Source of the DNA: Bacteroidota bacterium
Lineage (GTDB): Bacteria > Bacteroidota > Bacteroidia > AKYH767-A > OLB10
Assembly (NCBI GenBank): GCA_016713925.1
Contig: JADJOH010000008.1
Coordinates: forward strand, 372,001 to 436,000
DNA: 64,000 nucleotides
Reading direction: 5' to 3'
In this document: piece by piece, positions 52,257 to 61,511 of the stretch
Numbering within the stretch: position 1 is the stretch's first letter
Layout of the letters: the number at the start of each line of letters is the position of its first letter
Notes under the pieces: generated by a model
Seen by the model: only the letters and a program-made list of their open reading frames with translations
Told to the model about the DNA's origin: nothing
Database searches by the model: none
Program-made: the position numbers and the translations under genes

Positions 52257-55200
52257 ATGAATAGATTTTATTTACTGCTCTCGCTATTATTTCTTACTTT
52301 GGTAAGTCATATAACATACGGTCAAATATATCGTGCCGAATATTATTTCAATACGGATCCCGGTCACGGGAATGGAACAGCAATTGCATTTACTCAAAGT
52401 GATACGGTAAGTTATATCGGAAGTATTCAAGTACCTGTTAGTCTCCCTGATGGTTTTCATTATTTGTATATCCGTACCCGGGATATTGATGGAAAATGGT
52501 CGCATGCTGAACGTCGCAATTTTTATGTGAAAACCTTGATACCGCCTGCCGATCCATTAAAAATTATTGCCGCCGAATTTTTCATCGATACCGATCCCGG
52601 TGTTGGAAATGGAACGGCAATACCTGTATCTCCTTCCGATTCTGCTGTAAATGTGAATGCAATCATTCAGCTTCCGTCCTTTGGTAATGGTACCCGCAAG
52701 TTATGTATTCGCACACAGGATAGTAATGGTATCTGGTCTTTGCAAGAGATCAGAACCTTTGCCGGGATTACCACTCCGGATGTGACAATAAGTCCCGTGG
52801 GTCCCATTCCGAATTGTAACGGTACCGGAGTAACGCTTACTGCGGATACCACCAATGGTCCGTGGACTTTTAAATGGTATTTTAATTCCGTTCTTATTCC
52901 CGGAGCAACTTCTAGAACCTTCAATGCCGTTCAGCCCGGGCAATATACTGTTCAAATTACAAGTGGAGGAGATAGCCAGACCGCCACCGTGACCTTACTG
53001 CCACCGCCTGCATTGAGCAGTACACCTGTATCGCCAATTTGCCCCGGTGTACCGATTCAGTTATCATTAAACTTTCCCTTGCAAAGCGGAGCCTGGTCTA
53101 CCGGAGATACGCTACAATCTATTACCGTCTATGCCCAAAGCGATACGAGTTTTTCGGTTGCCGGTATAGATACCAACGGTTGTTCTATTAATCTAAGTGT
53201 CTCCATTGATACATTGGATGCTCCATTGGTGGGGACGTCCATTCCGGTATTGCCGGTAGATGGAGATAACGGCGTGATGACCCCTGTGACTTTATCGTGG
53301 TCACCTTCACTCAACAGTTCAGCATATGAAGTCTTTTTATGGCCATCTTCTGCAAGTCGACCTGAAAATGGTGCCTTAAATGGATTAACGCTGACAAAAA
53401 CCTATACCTCCTTGCTCCCTTATCAGGAGTATTTCTGGCAGGTGCGAAGCAGCAATGTCTGTAATGCGGTTTTTAGCGATACAGCAGTTTTTACAACGAA
53501 TTTCCCCGACCTGATTGTAGATTCAGTGGCTGTTCCCCCATTGGTTTACACCGGAACTTCCATTCCCGTGCTTTGGAAAGTAAAAAACAACGCTGCAACT
53601 GCTAATACCGGCAGCCGCACCTGGCGAGACCGCATCTGGATTTCGCTGGATACGATCCCCGGCAATGGTGCCGATGTTTTATTGGGGATGTATACCAATC
53701 AAAGTTATTTAAACGCCGGTACATCCTATATTCAACAACGTGCAATTACTATTGGTAATAGTTTTAATGGTCTATATTATATCATTGCACAAACAGATGC
53801 GCTCCAGGAACTAAGTGAAGGTGTTGAATCGAACAATTATCATTTTGATAGTATTGTCATACAGCCGGCTCCTGTCCCTGATTTAAAGGTGTTGACACTT
53901 GCTAATCCGGGCAATGCCTTCAGCGGAGATAGTATTACAGTGACCTATACCATCGAAAATGATGGACAAATTCCTACGGATACAGTACAGTGGAGAGACG
54001 AAATTTTCATCTCCTCTTCTCCAACTTTTAATAGCAGCGCACTATCTCTGGGGACTTTCAATAGTTATAATTTTAATCTGATCCCGGTTTATTATTTCCA
54101 TCCGGACAGTGGAAACTATATTCATCATTACGACCCACAAGTCTATCCCTTAAAGGAAGATTCTACCTATCTCGCACAAACCCGTGTACGTATTCCCACC
54201 ACCTTAAATAGTGGAAACTATTATATTTTCGTTAAGACAAATACGTACGGCGAGGTAGACGAAGGTCCGTATGCCGGAAATAACACGACTCAAAGTAGTG
54301 TCACGCTTCAGTTGACCCAATTACCACCCTCTGATTTAGTAGTGGATACGGTGATTACTGCATTGAATGCAGGGTCGGGTTTGCCCTTATCTGTTTCCTG
54401 GACAGTTAGAAATCAAGGTGCAGCCGTTACCATGTTGAGCTCATGGACCGACAAAATTTATATAAATACCGCTCCAACATTAACAGGCGCTACCTTAGTA
54501 GGAAGCAGGTTGCGGCAGGGTGCATTAACAGTTGGCAGTACTTATACAGCGTCGATGAGCGTGAAATTACCGAATGGTATTTCCGGAGCTTATTATGTGA
54601 TGGTGAATACAGATGATCCCGATAATATTTATGAGTTCATCTATGAAAACAACAATTTGGATTCAGCCGCACACCTGGTCACGGTTGCCCTGTCTCCTTC
54701 ACCGGATGTAATCATCAGCAGCCTGAATATTGTGAATGATACGATGGTGGTAAGCACGCAAACGGATATTCTTTATACAATTCGAAATAACGGTAATGCA
54801 GCTACGCAAGGGGTTTATAAAACATTTTTGTACGTTTCTGACCAGCCACAAAATGGTACATTCTATGCTAAAATTGCAGAAGCGATTGAGTCTGTTGTTC
54901 TGCAACCCGGCGACTCTATTCAGCGAAATCTTCGCTTTTCTGCCTATGGTGCAGTGGGTAATTATTTTTATTTCCTCACGACTGATGCCAACAATAACTT
55001 TTACGAACACAATGCCGAAAACAATAATACATCAGGTCCGGATTCTCTTGTTAGTGTATCGCCATTATTAACGTTTTCAGATCTGGACGTAATTAATAGT
55101 AGCCTTCCTGCAACAGTATTTACCGGTGTTGGATATCCGATCACCTATCAGGTCATTAATAATGGGCCTGATGCCAGCTATACAAGTCAATGGTTGGATA

Positions 55201-58200
55201 GAGTTTACCTTTCTTCCGATGCCATCCCGGATGCTAGCGATGATAAAGTGTTTGAACGTATTCATGGTGGTACACTCTCAACAAGTCAGTTTTACACAGT
55301 CAATGGCACAGCGCTGATCCCCAACGGAAAACCAAGTGGAACCTATTATCTGATCGTAGAAACGGATGCGCTGAATGCCAACATCAATGAGACTCTGAAT
55401 GCAAACAACATACATGCTGAGCAGATTTCATTGACACTCACATCCCCACCTGACCTGGAAGTGATTGATGTCGATGTGAAAGATACAGTTTTTGCCAATG
55501 AGATTACCTGGCTTTATTATACAGTAAGGAACAATGGTCCCGGTAGTTTTAATCAAACACTGATCGCTGACCGTGTATATTTTGGCAATACTCCTGTTGC
55601 TGTTATCAGTTCTTCAGGAGGAATAAGTCGTAACCGAGCGCTTGCTGCAGGTGCTACTTACAGTGATAGTATTCAAATTGCTATTCCTTCGTATGCTTTT
55701 GGCTATTCTTATTTAAATGTTGCCACTGACAGATTAAATGCAGTGTATGAAAATCCAAATGAAGGAAATAATATCGGGTCGAAAGTAGTTTATGCTTCCC
55801 AGTTCAGTAATATAGATTTGTCGGCTGTTTCGCTCACTTTTCCAAAGGATAGTTTTCTGCTTGGAGAGTCTACTACTATCAACTACAGCATTACAAATAC
55901 AGGTACACGTGCTTTATCGGCAACAAATCGGGATGCAATTTCCTTAAGTGTAGATTCTGCTTATGATGGAGCTTTTGATTATCTTCTTGTGGAGAAGGAA
56001 GAAAGATTCATTCTTCAACCCGGTGATACGTTACAACGCACACTGAATACAACAATACGTGACGCACTTCCTGATTGGTACAATGGTGTTTTGCGAACGA
56101 ACACGACACGGACTTATCCGGATGATAATTTCCTGAACAACCTGCTTTTCTCGGATAGCATTTTTGTTGATGCGGAAGAACTTTTTGTGGATGTTCCCGA
56201 TACTTCAGTATTGTGGTATGGAACCGATCAGTATTATAAAGTAACAGTTCCGGCAGGGCAGGATATGATGGTGACTTTGAAAAGTCTTAACGGCACAGGT
56301 CAGAATTCTATACAAGCCAGTCATGCTGTAATACCTACTGCTGCTGCATCTGACTATTTTATCAGTGATGCGGCAGAGCAGGATCAACGTTTGCTGATTC
56401 CCGGCACCATGGCAGGAACTTATTATTTGCTTGTAAGAAATTATGTACCTGCTCCCGATAGTCAACAGGTTGAAATTAAAGTGGAGTTGCTGCCATTGAC
56501 TATTTTAAGTATCAATACCAACGAAGGCGGACAGGACATTGTAACAACAACTTTGAAAGGGGCTAGTTTCAGAGATACTTCTGTTGTTCAACTTCGACAA
56601 GGTGCTGTAAGTTTTGCATCCGCCACCATTATCGACTATGTGCATTCAATGCAAATGGAGTTGCGTTGGGATCTGAATGATGTTCCTCTTGGTGTGTATG
56701 ATGTGCTGATTCGAAATGGAGAAGATTCCGCAATGCTTGCCGGAGGATTTACGGTGGAAAAATCAGAATCGATGAAACCCGGTTTGTCTGTTTTCAGATC
56801 CGGGTCTTTTGTCATGGGAACGCCGTTTACCATTGGCTGTACATTTACAAATATCAGTAACATTGATATCCCGGTGGTGCAGGCCAACGTGATGTTGTCG
56901 GATGATTGTCCGATAACAGTTTATGACGGTCCGGATTTTATTCTTTTAAAAGAAGTGATGGCCGGTTATGATGATTCATTAAACACGTTTGATAATAGAA
57001 ACGGATATAATATTGTTTCAGGATATATTACAGATTTAAAGCCCGGAGAAACTGTATCGCTCAGATTGGAATCCAGGGTGAGGGGGGACAAGGACCAGCC
57101 AATCGGTTTTCATGTCGCAGCAAAAGGAATGACGCGATTGGGTTTTGCACGAAGAAATTATTTTGAGTATGAGGAAGTACGTGAAATTGTCAATGAATTT
57201 GGATTAGATAGTTCTCCACAAATGATGATCTTTTCATTGGAGAAGAACCTTTTCCATACTGCCTTAATGGGACCTTATATTGATAGAAACATTACCACTT
57301 TGGCTGATGTTCAAGAGGTTTTGGACGATACGAATTATGTATTTGTAGATTTTGATCCGGGAGAAGAAGTTGGGAAACTCGTTGACGGTAATCTTACATT
57401 AAAAGGAGAAGATGTATATAAATGGGAAATCAATGTACCGGAAACAACATTGGGTGCAGCTCCCGGCAATACTATAGGTTGGGATTTTATTCATTCAACA
57501 GGTAGTATTGATATCAGCGCAAATGCTTCTAAACAGTTTATCATTATTCCTGTTCCACGAAATCCTTGTGACAATGCGTTCAGTAATCTTACCACCTGGG
57601 AAGCATGGCATGATTATAAATGGCCGATTGCTTATGCCGAAAACGGAATAACCGGTTTCAGTCCGGATGCCTTTGAAGTAGATGTTGAATTTTTTGAGCA
57701 AGCGAACAATCTATATGGTGGTACTTTCGAAGTCTCGACGTCCGGTGATACATTATACCTTGAATTTATTCATCGCGTGCCGGTATGTGGTGATCTGGCC
57801 GTGAACGGCGGTCCGGGTCTTTGCGGCTATCCGGGTGGTGATGGTGGTCCGGGAGTGTGTAATGGTGCAGGCGGTGATGGTGGTCCGGGATGGGGTGCAA
57901 ACAGCGGCGGTGGTAACGGAGGCAATGGCGGTGGCGGTGGCGGCTCCGGCGGTAGCAGCGGTGGAGGTACACCCGGTACACCAGGCACAGATACTGATCC
58001 GGATGGTGATGGTGATGGTGCAAATGATGCGAGTGATAATTGCGATAATGTATTTAATCCCGGACAAGCAGATACCGATGGCGATGGAATAGGAGATGCA
58101 TGTGATAATAATCCGACGCAGCCTGATCCGGATAATGACGGTGATGGTGTACCGGAGGCCAGTGATAATTGTCCGGGAGTTTCAAATAGAAGCCAGGCGG

Positions 58201-60437
58201 ATACCGACGGAGATGGAATTGGCGATGCCTGTGACAGCGAAGATGATAGAGATACTCCGGATTGTATTGCGTTGGGGACATGTCCTCAACCTCCCGGTTG
58301 TCCCGATAGTCCATACTGTTCTCCTGATAATCCTCCTGATCCCGGTGGACCCCCTACAACACCACAAGAACCAACGGCACAAGATGTATGTGATAAAATT
58401 CTGAAGGATTTAGGATGTCTGACATCTATCAAAGGGTGTATGGAAACCGCATTGGAAACAATTGCTTTACTTGGAGGCAGTCTTGATCCAAGAACAACTG
58501 TAGGTGCTGCTAATTTGAGAATCTTAGCCACCGCAGTGGGAACCTGTACGCTGGATCTGTTAGAAGGATGTTTTGATATTAATGTAGATATTCCGGGCGG
58601 ACCTTGTTTAAGGGCGTTGAAAGGCCTTGGTAAGAGTTTGTCAGTTTTATCGACAAGTGTAAATGAGGCGTCCGGAGTTCTCGGTGCTGCCAGATCAGCA
58701 TTGGATGATTGCGCCGGAATTGGTTTTGATGAGCAAGAAATTCTTTGTTTGGGAATTACCAAATTTCTCCCTGTGGATCCCAATGAAATCAAAGGACCTA
58801 TGGGTGCAGGTGATACAAGTATCCGTTGGGTATCTAAATATCAACCCATGAACTTCTCTATATTCTTTGAAAACGATTCAGTGCTCGCATCTGCACCGGC
58901 CAGCAGAGTAATGGTTACCCAGGACCTACACCCGAATATGGATCCGCTTAGCTTCAGATTGGGTAGTGTTAATTTCGGCAGCTATTCGTTCCCGCTTCCA
59001 TCACTTGCGAATTACAGTGGTGTGCTGAATCTCAACGACACGTTGGGATTTGATGTAGAAGTAACAGCAGGACTTGATATCGTTCAAAACCGCTTGTTCT
59101 GGATTCTGCAAACGGTAGATCCGCTGACCGGGCTTCCTCCCAATACCATCAATGGCGGATTCCTTCCACCAAATGATACGCTTAGTAACGGTCAGGGCTA
59201 TGTGACTTATACAATTGCTGCTGCCGGGGTTGTGGTGAGTAGTGATACTGCTACAGCAACCGCAGAAATTGTATTTGATATCAATGACCCAATTATCACC
59301 AATACATGGATCAATACCTTTGATGCAGGATATCCGGCGAGTAGTATGGATAGTATTCCGCCGTTCATATTAAATGACAGCCTCGAAATTATTGTACATA
59401 CTTCCGATGATACTTCCGGCTCAGGAGTGGAATTTGTTTCGCTCTATATGCAGGCCGAAGGTTCCGGTTTTACACATTATGCCAGTGTTCAGCAAGAGGA
59501 TACCATTCGTTTTCCGGGAATAGATGGAACGGAATATGGATTTTATACAATTGCAGTTGACTCGACGGGAAATCGTGAACTGCCTAAGACATCGGCACAA
59601 TACGTAACGCATTTCGGTTATCCCGATAGTTTGAAATTTATAACACCGCCTTCGTTCAGCTCCTATTGTACCGGAGATACTGTATTTATACAATGGGCCG
59701 CTCTGCGCAGTGATTCTATTCGCATCATTGTGCATGAACCTTCCGCAGACACACTCCTGAATTCACCCTGGATTTCCTCTGCCGATTCGCAGTATGCCTG
59801 GGTTGTACCTGTAGTGCCTGCCGGAGATACGCTGATTCTGACTATACAGGATAAAGACGATGCGGATCTCCTCGATCGTGATACTATATTGCTTCTGAAT
59901 GCCTCTACCTGGTATCTGGACAATGATAACGATGGTTATTATTCAGGGTTACCTGTAGTGAGTTGTCAATCACCTGGCGCAATGTATACGACAACAATTA
60001 CCGGTGGAGATGATTGTGATGATGCCAGTGCGACCACCTATCCCACAGCGCTGGAATTGTGCAATGTTACGGACGATAATTGCAATGGAAATGTGGATGA
60101 AGGATGTCCGAACAGTATCAACTTAAGGATTTACATCGAAGGGCTATACATTGGAAATGGGAATTTAATGCCGGTGTTGCATTACAACGGAGTAACGGCA
60201 AATCCACTTATTAGTGATTCAGTTATCGTTGAACTTCGTGATGCGACAAGTCCGTACTCACTGCTACAATCCGAAACATTATTGCTCAACGTCAGCGGCG
60301 AGGTGACAGCCCATTTCCCTGTTCCGATGATCGGTACTCCGGTATATGTAGTCATAAAGCATCGAAACAGCATCGAAACCTGGAGTAAAGTACCTGTCGT
60401 TTTAGGGCCGAATACTATTATTGATTTCAGGTATTGA
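52257..60437 (+). CDS. Giant secreted mosaic protein with CARDB, thrombospondin type 3, MopE-like and conserved C-terminal modules
   Basis: A 2726-residue protein with a signal peptide (residues 1-22). Two N-terminal units carry AEYYFNTDPG/AEFFIDTDPG. An Ig/PKD-like part and a fibronectin-like part follow. From about residue 420 to 1320 there is a run of CARDB-type adhesion domains, each with a PDLxVxxV start and a NNxxxS end. A bacterial pre-peptidase-like domain (GTDQYYKVTVPAGQDMMVTL) lies near 1325. Residues near 1850-1910 are very glycine-rich. They are followed by thrombospondin type 3 calcium repeats (DTDGDGIGDACD, about 1915-2000), a conserved DPNEIKGPMG domain (about 2170) and a MopE-like motif (about 2550-2620). 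The final 100-residue module is shared with the 1075-residue protein at 4.7 kb. Likely a surface adhesin or matrix protein. Confidence 0.8.
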   Translation: MNRFYLLLSLLFLTLVSHITYGQIYRAEYYFNTDPGHGNGTAIAFTQSDTVSYIGSIQVPVSLPDGFHYLYIRTRDIDGKWSHAERRNFYVKTLIPPADPLKIIAAEFFIDTDPGVGNGTAIPVSPSDSAVNVNAIIQLPSFGNGTRKLCIRTQDSNGIWSLQEIRTFAGITTPDVTISPVGPIPNCNGTGVTLTADTTNGPWTFKWYFNSVLIPGATSRTFNAVQPGQYTVQITSGGDSQTATVTLLPPPALSSTPVSPICPGVPIQLSLNFPLQSGAWSTGDTLQSITVYAQSDTSFSVAGIDTNGCSINLSVSIDTLDAPLVGTSIPVLPVDGDNGVMTPVTLSWSPSLNSSAYEVFLWPSSASRPENGALNGLTLTKTYTSLLPYQEYFWQVRSSNVCNAVFSDTAVFTTNFPDLIVDSVAVPPLVYTGTSIPVLWKVKNNAATANTGSRTWRDRIWISLDTIPGNGADVLLGMYTNQSYLNAGTSYIQQRAITIGNSFNGLYYIIAQTDALQELSEGVESNNYHFDSIVIQPAPVPDLKVLTLANPGNAFSGDSITVTYTIENDGQIPTDTVQWRDEIFISSSPTFNSSALSLGTFNSYNFNLIPVYYFHPDSGNYIHHYDPQVYPLKEDSTYLAQTRVRIPTTLNSGNYYIFVKTNTYGEVDEGPYAGNNTTQSSVTLQLTQLPPSDLVVDTVITALNAGSGLPLSVSWTVRNQGAAVTMLSSWTDKIYINTAPTLTGATLVGSRLRQGALTVGSTYTASMSVKLPNGISGAYYVMVNTDDPDNIYEFIYENNNLDSAAHLVTVALSPSPDVIISSLNIVNDTMVVSTQTDILYTIRNNGNAATQGVYKTFLYVSDQPQNGTFYAKIAEAIESVVLQPGDSIQRNLRFSAYGAVGNYFYFLTTDANNNFYEHNAENNNTSGPDSLVSVSPLLTFSDLDVINSSLPATVFTGVGYPITYQVINNGPDASYTSQWLDRVYLSSDAIPDASDDKVFERIHGGTLSTSQFYTVNGTALIPNGKPSGTYYLIVETDALNANINETLNANNIHAEQISLTLTSPPDLEVIDVDVKDTVFANEITWLYYTVRNNGPGSFNQTLIADRVYFGNTPVAVISSSGGISRNRALAAGATYSDSIQIAIPSYAFGYSYLNVATDRLNAVYENPNEGNNIGSKVVYASQFSNIDLSAVSLTFPKDSFLLGESTTINYSITNTGTRALSATNRDAISLSVDSAYDGAFDYLLVEKEERFILQPGDTLQRTLNTTIRDALPDWYNGVLRTNTTRTYPDDNFLNNLLFSDSIFVDAEELFVDVPDTSVLWYGTDQYYKVTVPAGQDMMVTLKSLNGTGQNSIQASHAVIPTAAASDYFISDAAEQDQRLLIPGTMAGTYYLLVRNYVPAPDSQQVEIKVELLPLTILSINTNEGGQDIVTTTLKGASFRDTSVVQLRQGAVSFASATIIDYVHSMQMELRWDLNDVPLGVYDVLIRNGEDSAMLAGGFTVEKSESMKPGLSVFRSGSFVMGTPFTIGCTFTNISNIDIPVVQANVMLSDDCPITVYDGPDFILLKEVMAGYDDSLNTFDNRNGYNIVSGYITDLKPGETVSLRLESRVRGDKDQPIGFHVAAKGMTRLGFARRNYFEYEEVREIVNEFGLDSSPQMMIFSLEKNLFHTALMGPYIDRNITTLADVQEVLDDTNYVFVDFDPGEEVGKLVDGNLTLKGEDVYKWEINVPETTLGAAPGNTIGWDFIHSTGSIDISANASKQFIIIPVPRNPCDNAFSNLTTWEAWHDYKWPIAYAENGITGFSPDAFEVDVEFFEQANNLYGGTFEVSTSGDTLYLEFIHRVPVCGDLAVNGGPGLCGYPGGDGGPGVCNGAGGDGGPGWGANSGGGNGGNGGGGGGSGGSSGGGTPGTPGTDTDPDGDGDGANDASDNCDNVFNPGQADTDGDGIGDACDNNPTQPDPDNDGDGVPEASDNCPGVSNRSQADTDGDGIGDACDSEDDRDTPDCIALGTCPQPPGCPDSPYCSPDNPPDPGGPPTTPQEPTAQDVCDKILKDLGCLTSIKGCMETALETIALLGGSLDPRTTVGAANLRILATAVGTCTLDLLEGCFDINVDIPGGPCLRALKGLGKSLSVLSTSVNEASGVLGAARSALDDCAGIGFDEQEILCLGITKFLPVDPNEIKGPMGAGDTSIRWVSKYQPMNFSIFFENDSVLASAPASRVMVTQDLHPNMDPLSFRLGSVNFGSYSFPLPSLANYSGVLNLNDTLGFDVEVTAGLDIVQNRLFWILQTVDPLTGLPPNTINGGFLPPNDTLSNGQGYVTYTIAAAGVVVSSDTATATAEIVFDINDPIITNTWINTFDAGYPASSMDSIPPFILNDSLEIIVHTSDDTSGSGVEFVSLYMQAEGSGFTHYASVQQEDTIRFPGIDGTEYGFYTIAVDSTGNRELPKTSAQYVTHFGYPDSLKFITPPSFSSYCTGDTVFIQWAALRSDSIRIIVHEPSADTLLNSPWISSADSQYAWVVPVVPAGDTLILTIQDKDDADLLDRDTILLLNASTWYLDNDNDGYYSGLPVVSCQSPGAMYTTTITGGDDCDDASATTYPTALELCNVTDDNCNGNVDEGCPNSINLRIYIEGLYIGNGNLMPVLHYNGVTANPLISDSVIVELRDATSPYSLLQSETLLLNVSGEVTAHFPVPMIGTPVYVVIKHRNSIETWSKVPVVLGPNTIIDFRY

Positions 60438-60785
60438 TAAGAGGATTTTAATTTAATGTACTGATATTGATAAATTCCTGATTCTTGAGTTCCTGAACGT
60501 GAATTTGGGCGACTATGAGTTTCGTGAGCCCGGTTTTCCTTTCCAGAATCCCTGAATATCATTAAAATATTCAATATCAGCAATTTAATAAATAATCAAA
60601 CCCTTTGTAAATTGCCAATACCTTCATTATTTTTGCAACCCCGATTGGAATTCGAGCGTTTGAATTCCTTTCGGACGTTCTTCTCCAACTGACCCACCAC
60701 GTGTTCTAGTCTCGTCATTACTTACGAGATGGCTCGAGTGAAAGAGAATCTGGTCCTCTCCCTGCAAAAACAGAGAGAGGATTAT
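60438..60785. other. Intergenic region with structured leader upstream of tRNA-Asn
   Basis: After the giant gene, the 348-base region contains a near-perfect promoter (60604-60635) and then about 145 nt before the tRNA. That leader can form three hairpins: GGAATTC/GAATTCC (60647-60653 with 60662-60668), TCTCGT/ACGAGA (60710-60715 with 60724-60729) and a 10-bp stem with one mismatch (60755-60764 with 60771-60780). No ORF of interest was seen. Confidence 0.5.
60604..60635 (+). promoter_or_regulatory. Bacteroidota-type promoter for the tRNA-Asn transcript
   Basis: TTTG at 60604-60607 and TATTTTTG at 60628-60635, separated by 20 nt, match the TTTG-N19/20-TAnnTTTG consensus at all fixed bases. 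Transcription should start near 60641, about 145 nt before the tRNA. Confidence 0.6.
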
Positions 60786-60859
60786 TCCTCCTTAGCTCAG
60801 CTGGTTAGAGCACATGACTGTTAATCATGGGGTCCCTGGTTCGAGCCCAGGAGGGGGAG
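60786..60859 (+). tRNA. tRNA-Asn (anticodon GTT)
   Basis: A full cloverleaf is visible: acceptor TCCTCCT (60786-60792) with AGGGGGA (60852-60858, one T-G wobble), D-arm GCTC/GAGC, anticodon loop CTGTTAA with GTT, and T-arm CCTGG-TTCGAGC-CCAGG (60835-60851). The CCA end is not encoded. The discriminator base at 60859 is also the first base of the following hairpin element. Confidence 0.97.
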
Positions 60860-60913
60860 CGGTGCAGCAGAGCGCAAAGTAGTGCGGAGCACACTTTGCC
60901 CACGCTGCACCGC
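60859..60913 (+). repeat. 55-nt nested hairpin element A
   Basis: Outer 10-bp stem GCGGTGCAGC/GCTGCACCGC (60859-60868 with 60904-60913), an asymmetric AGA/AC internal loop, an inner stem containing GCAAAGT/ACTTTGC, and a 12-nt apex AGTGCGGAGCAC that itself pairs GTGC with GCAC. It starts on the last base of the tRNA. Confidence 0.8.
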
Positions 60914-60958
60914 CGGGCTGTGTGAAACGAGCTTTAGCGAGTTTCTCTACAGCCTGGC
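60912..60958 (+). repeat. 47-nt nested hairpin element A', overlapping A by 2 nt
   Basis: Outer 10-bp stem GCCGGGCTGT with ACAGCCTGGC (one G-T wobble), the same GT/TCT internal loop seen in element B, an imperfect inner stem with GAAAC/GTTTC, and a loop with TTTA. The inner part is 8 nt shorter than in the 55-nt elements. Confidence 0.65.
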
Positions 60959-60966
60959 GGGATATA

Positions 60967-61006
60967 AAAACTAAAAAGGTCGGCAAACGCCGGCCTTTTT
61001 AGTTTT
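60967..61006 (+). terminator. Strong bidirectional terminator hairpin
   Basis: An 18-bp stem, AAAACTAAAAAGGTCGGC (60967-60984) with its complement at 60989-61006 (one wobble), has a 4-nt loop. A-tract and T-tract lie on the two sides, so it could end transcription in both directions. It separates the tRNA transcript from the GIY-YIG gene. Confidence 0.8.
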
Positions 61007-61051
61007 ATGAAAGGTATTGATTTTTCAGCCTACATTTTAATAAAACAATTT

Positions 61052-61345
61052 ATGATTAAACACCCCGAGTATGCCGTATATGTACTGCTAAGTTTAAAGG
61101 ATCAGCAATTTTACATTGGGTTCACTTCTGATTTCAAACGAAGAATGGAAGAACATGAGGAAGGCAAGTCAAAAAGCACTGCTTGTCGAAGACCATTTAT
61201 CTGCCTGTTTGTGGAGTATTACTTTAGTAAAGCAGATGCACTTAGGAGAGAAAAATATTTCAAAACTTCCGGTGGAAAACGTGTGTTACGATTGATGCTA
61301 ACAGATAGTCTTTTGGAATCAAGCGAAGCCCTGCAGTGTCAGTGA
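61052..61345 (+). CDS. GIY-YIG nuclease-family protein, copy 1
   Basis: About 97 residues from the ATG at 61052 (MIKHPEYAVYVLL). The frame is open to 61007, but that ATG abuts the terminator stem, so the later start is preferred. The GIY-YIG fold is indicated by AVYVLLSLKDQQFYIGFTSD, the catalytic arginine region FKRRMEEH and the glutamate helix ALRREKYFKT. These small proteins are putative DNA endonucleases. The last eight residues are encoded by hairpin element B, so the 3' end seems replaced by the element compared with copy 2. The DNA is closely similar to copy 2 at a 460-bp offset, showing recent tandem duplication. Confidence 0.8.
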   Translation: MIKHPEYAVYVLLSLKDQQFYIGFTSDFKRRMEEHEEGKSKSTACRRPFICLFVEYYFSKADALRREKYFKTSGGKRVLRLMLTDSLLESSEALQCQ

Positions 61346-61382
61346 AGTAGTGCAGAGCACACTTCACTGTCTACTGCAGGGC
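61328..61382 (+). repeat. 55-nt nested hairpin element B
   Basis: Outer 10-bp stem GCCCTGCAGT/ACTGCAGGGC (61328-61337 with 61373-61382), GT/TCT internal loop, inner 9-bp stem CAGTGAAGT/ACTTCACTG and a 12-nt apex AGTGCAGAGCAC. It overlaps the stop codon of GIY-YIG copy 1. Confidence 0.8.
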
Positions 61383-61405
61383 GAGTTTCTCTACAGCCTG
61401 GCGGG

Positions 61406-61460
61406 ACCCTGAAGTAGACCATGCAGCGTGCTTCGCTCTGCTGCATGGACACTTCAGGGT
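61406..61460 (+). repeat. 55-nt nested hairpin element C (opposite orientation)
   Basis: Outer 10-bp stem ACCCTGAAGT/ACTTCAGGGT (61406-61415 with 61451-61460), AGA/AC internal loop, inner 9-bp stem CCATGCAGC/GCTGCATGG and apex GTGCTTCGCTCT. Its reverse complement shows the GT/TCT loop and an AGAGCGAAGCAC apex, so it is element B's design inverted. Seven Ts (61460-61466) follow, so it may also act as a terminator. Confidence 0.8.
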
Positions 61461-61511
61461 TTTTTTATGAAAGGTATTGATTTTTCAACCTGCATTTTAA
61501 TAGGACAATTT

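Larger units (their letters stand above)
60937..61406. repeat. 26-bp direct repeat pair flanking the first GIY-YIG unit
   Basis: The 26 bases at 60937-60962 (the right half of element A' plus GGGA) recur exactly at 61381-61406, between elements B and C. The 444-bp interval holds the terminator, the first GIY-YIG gene and element B. This suggests duplication or insertion of a unit into element A'. Confidence 0.8.

Noticed and set aside
57753..58092. Overlapping ORFs rich in Thr/Ile, His/Arg or Val/Met around the glycine-rich segment
   Set aside because: They are other-frame readings of the glycine-rich and Asp-repeat DNA and have the biased composition expected from it.
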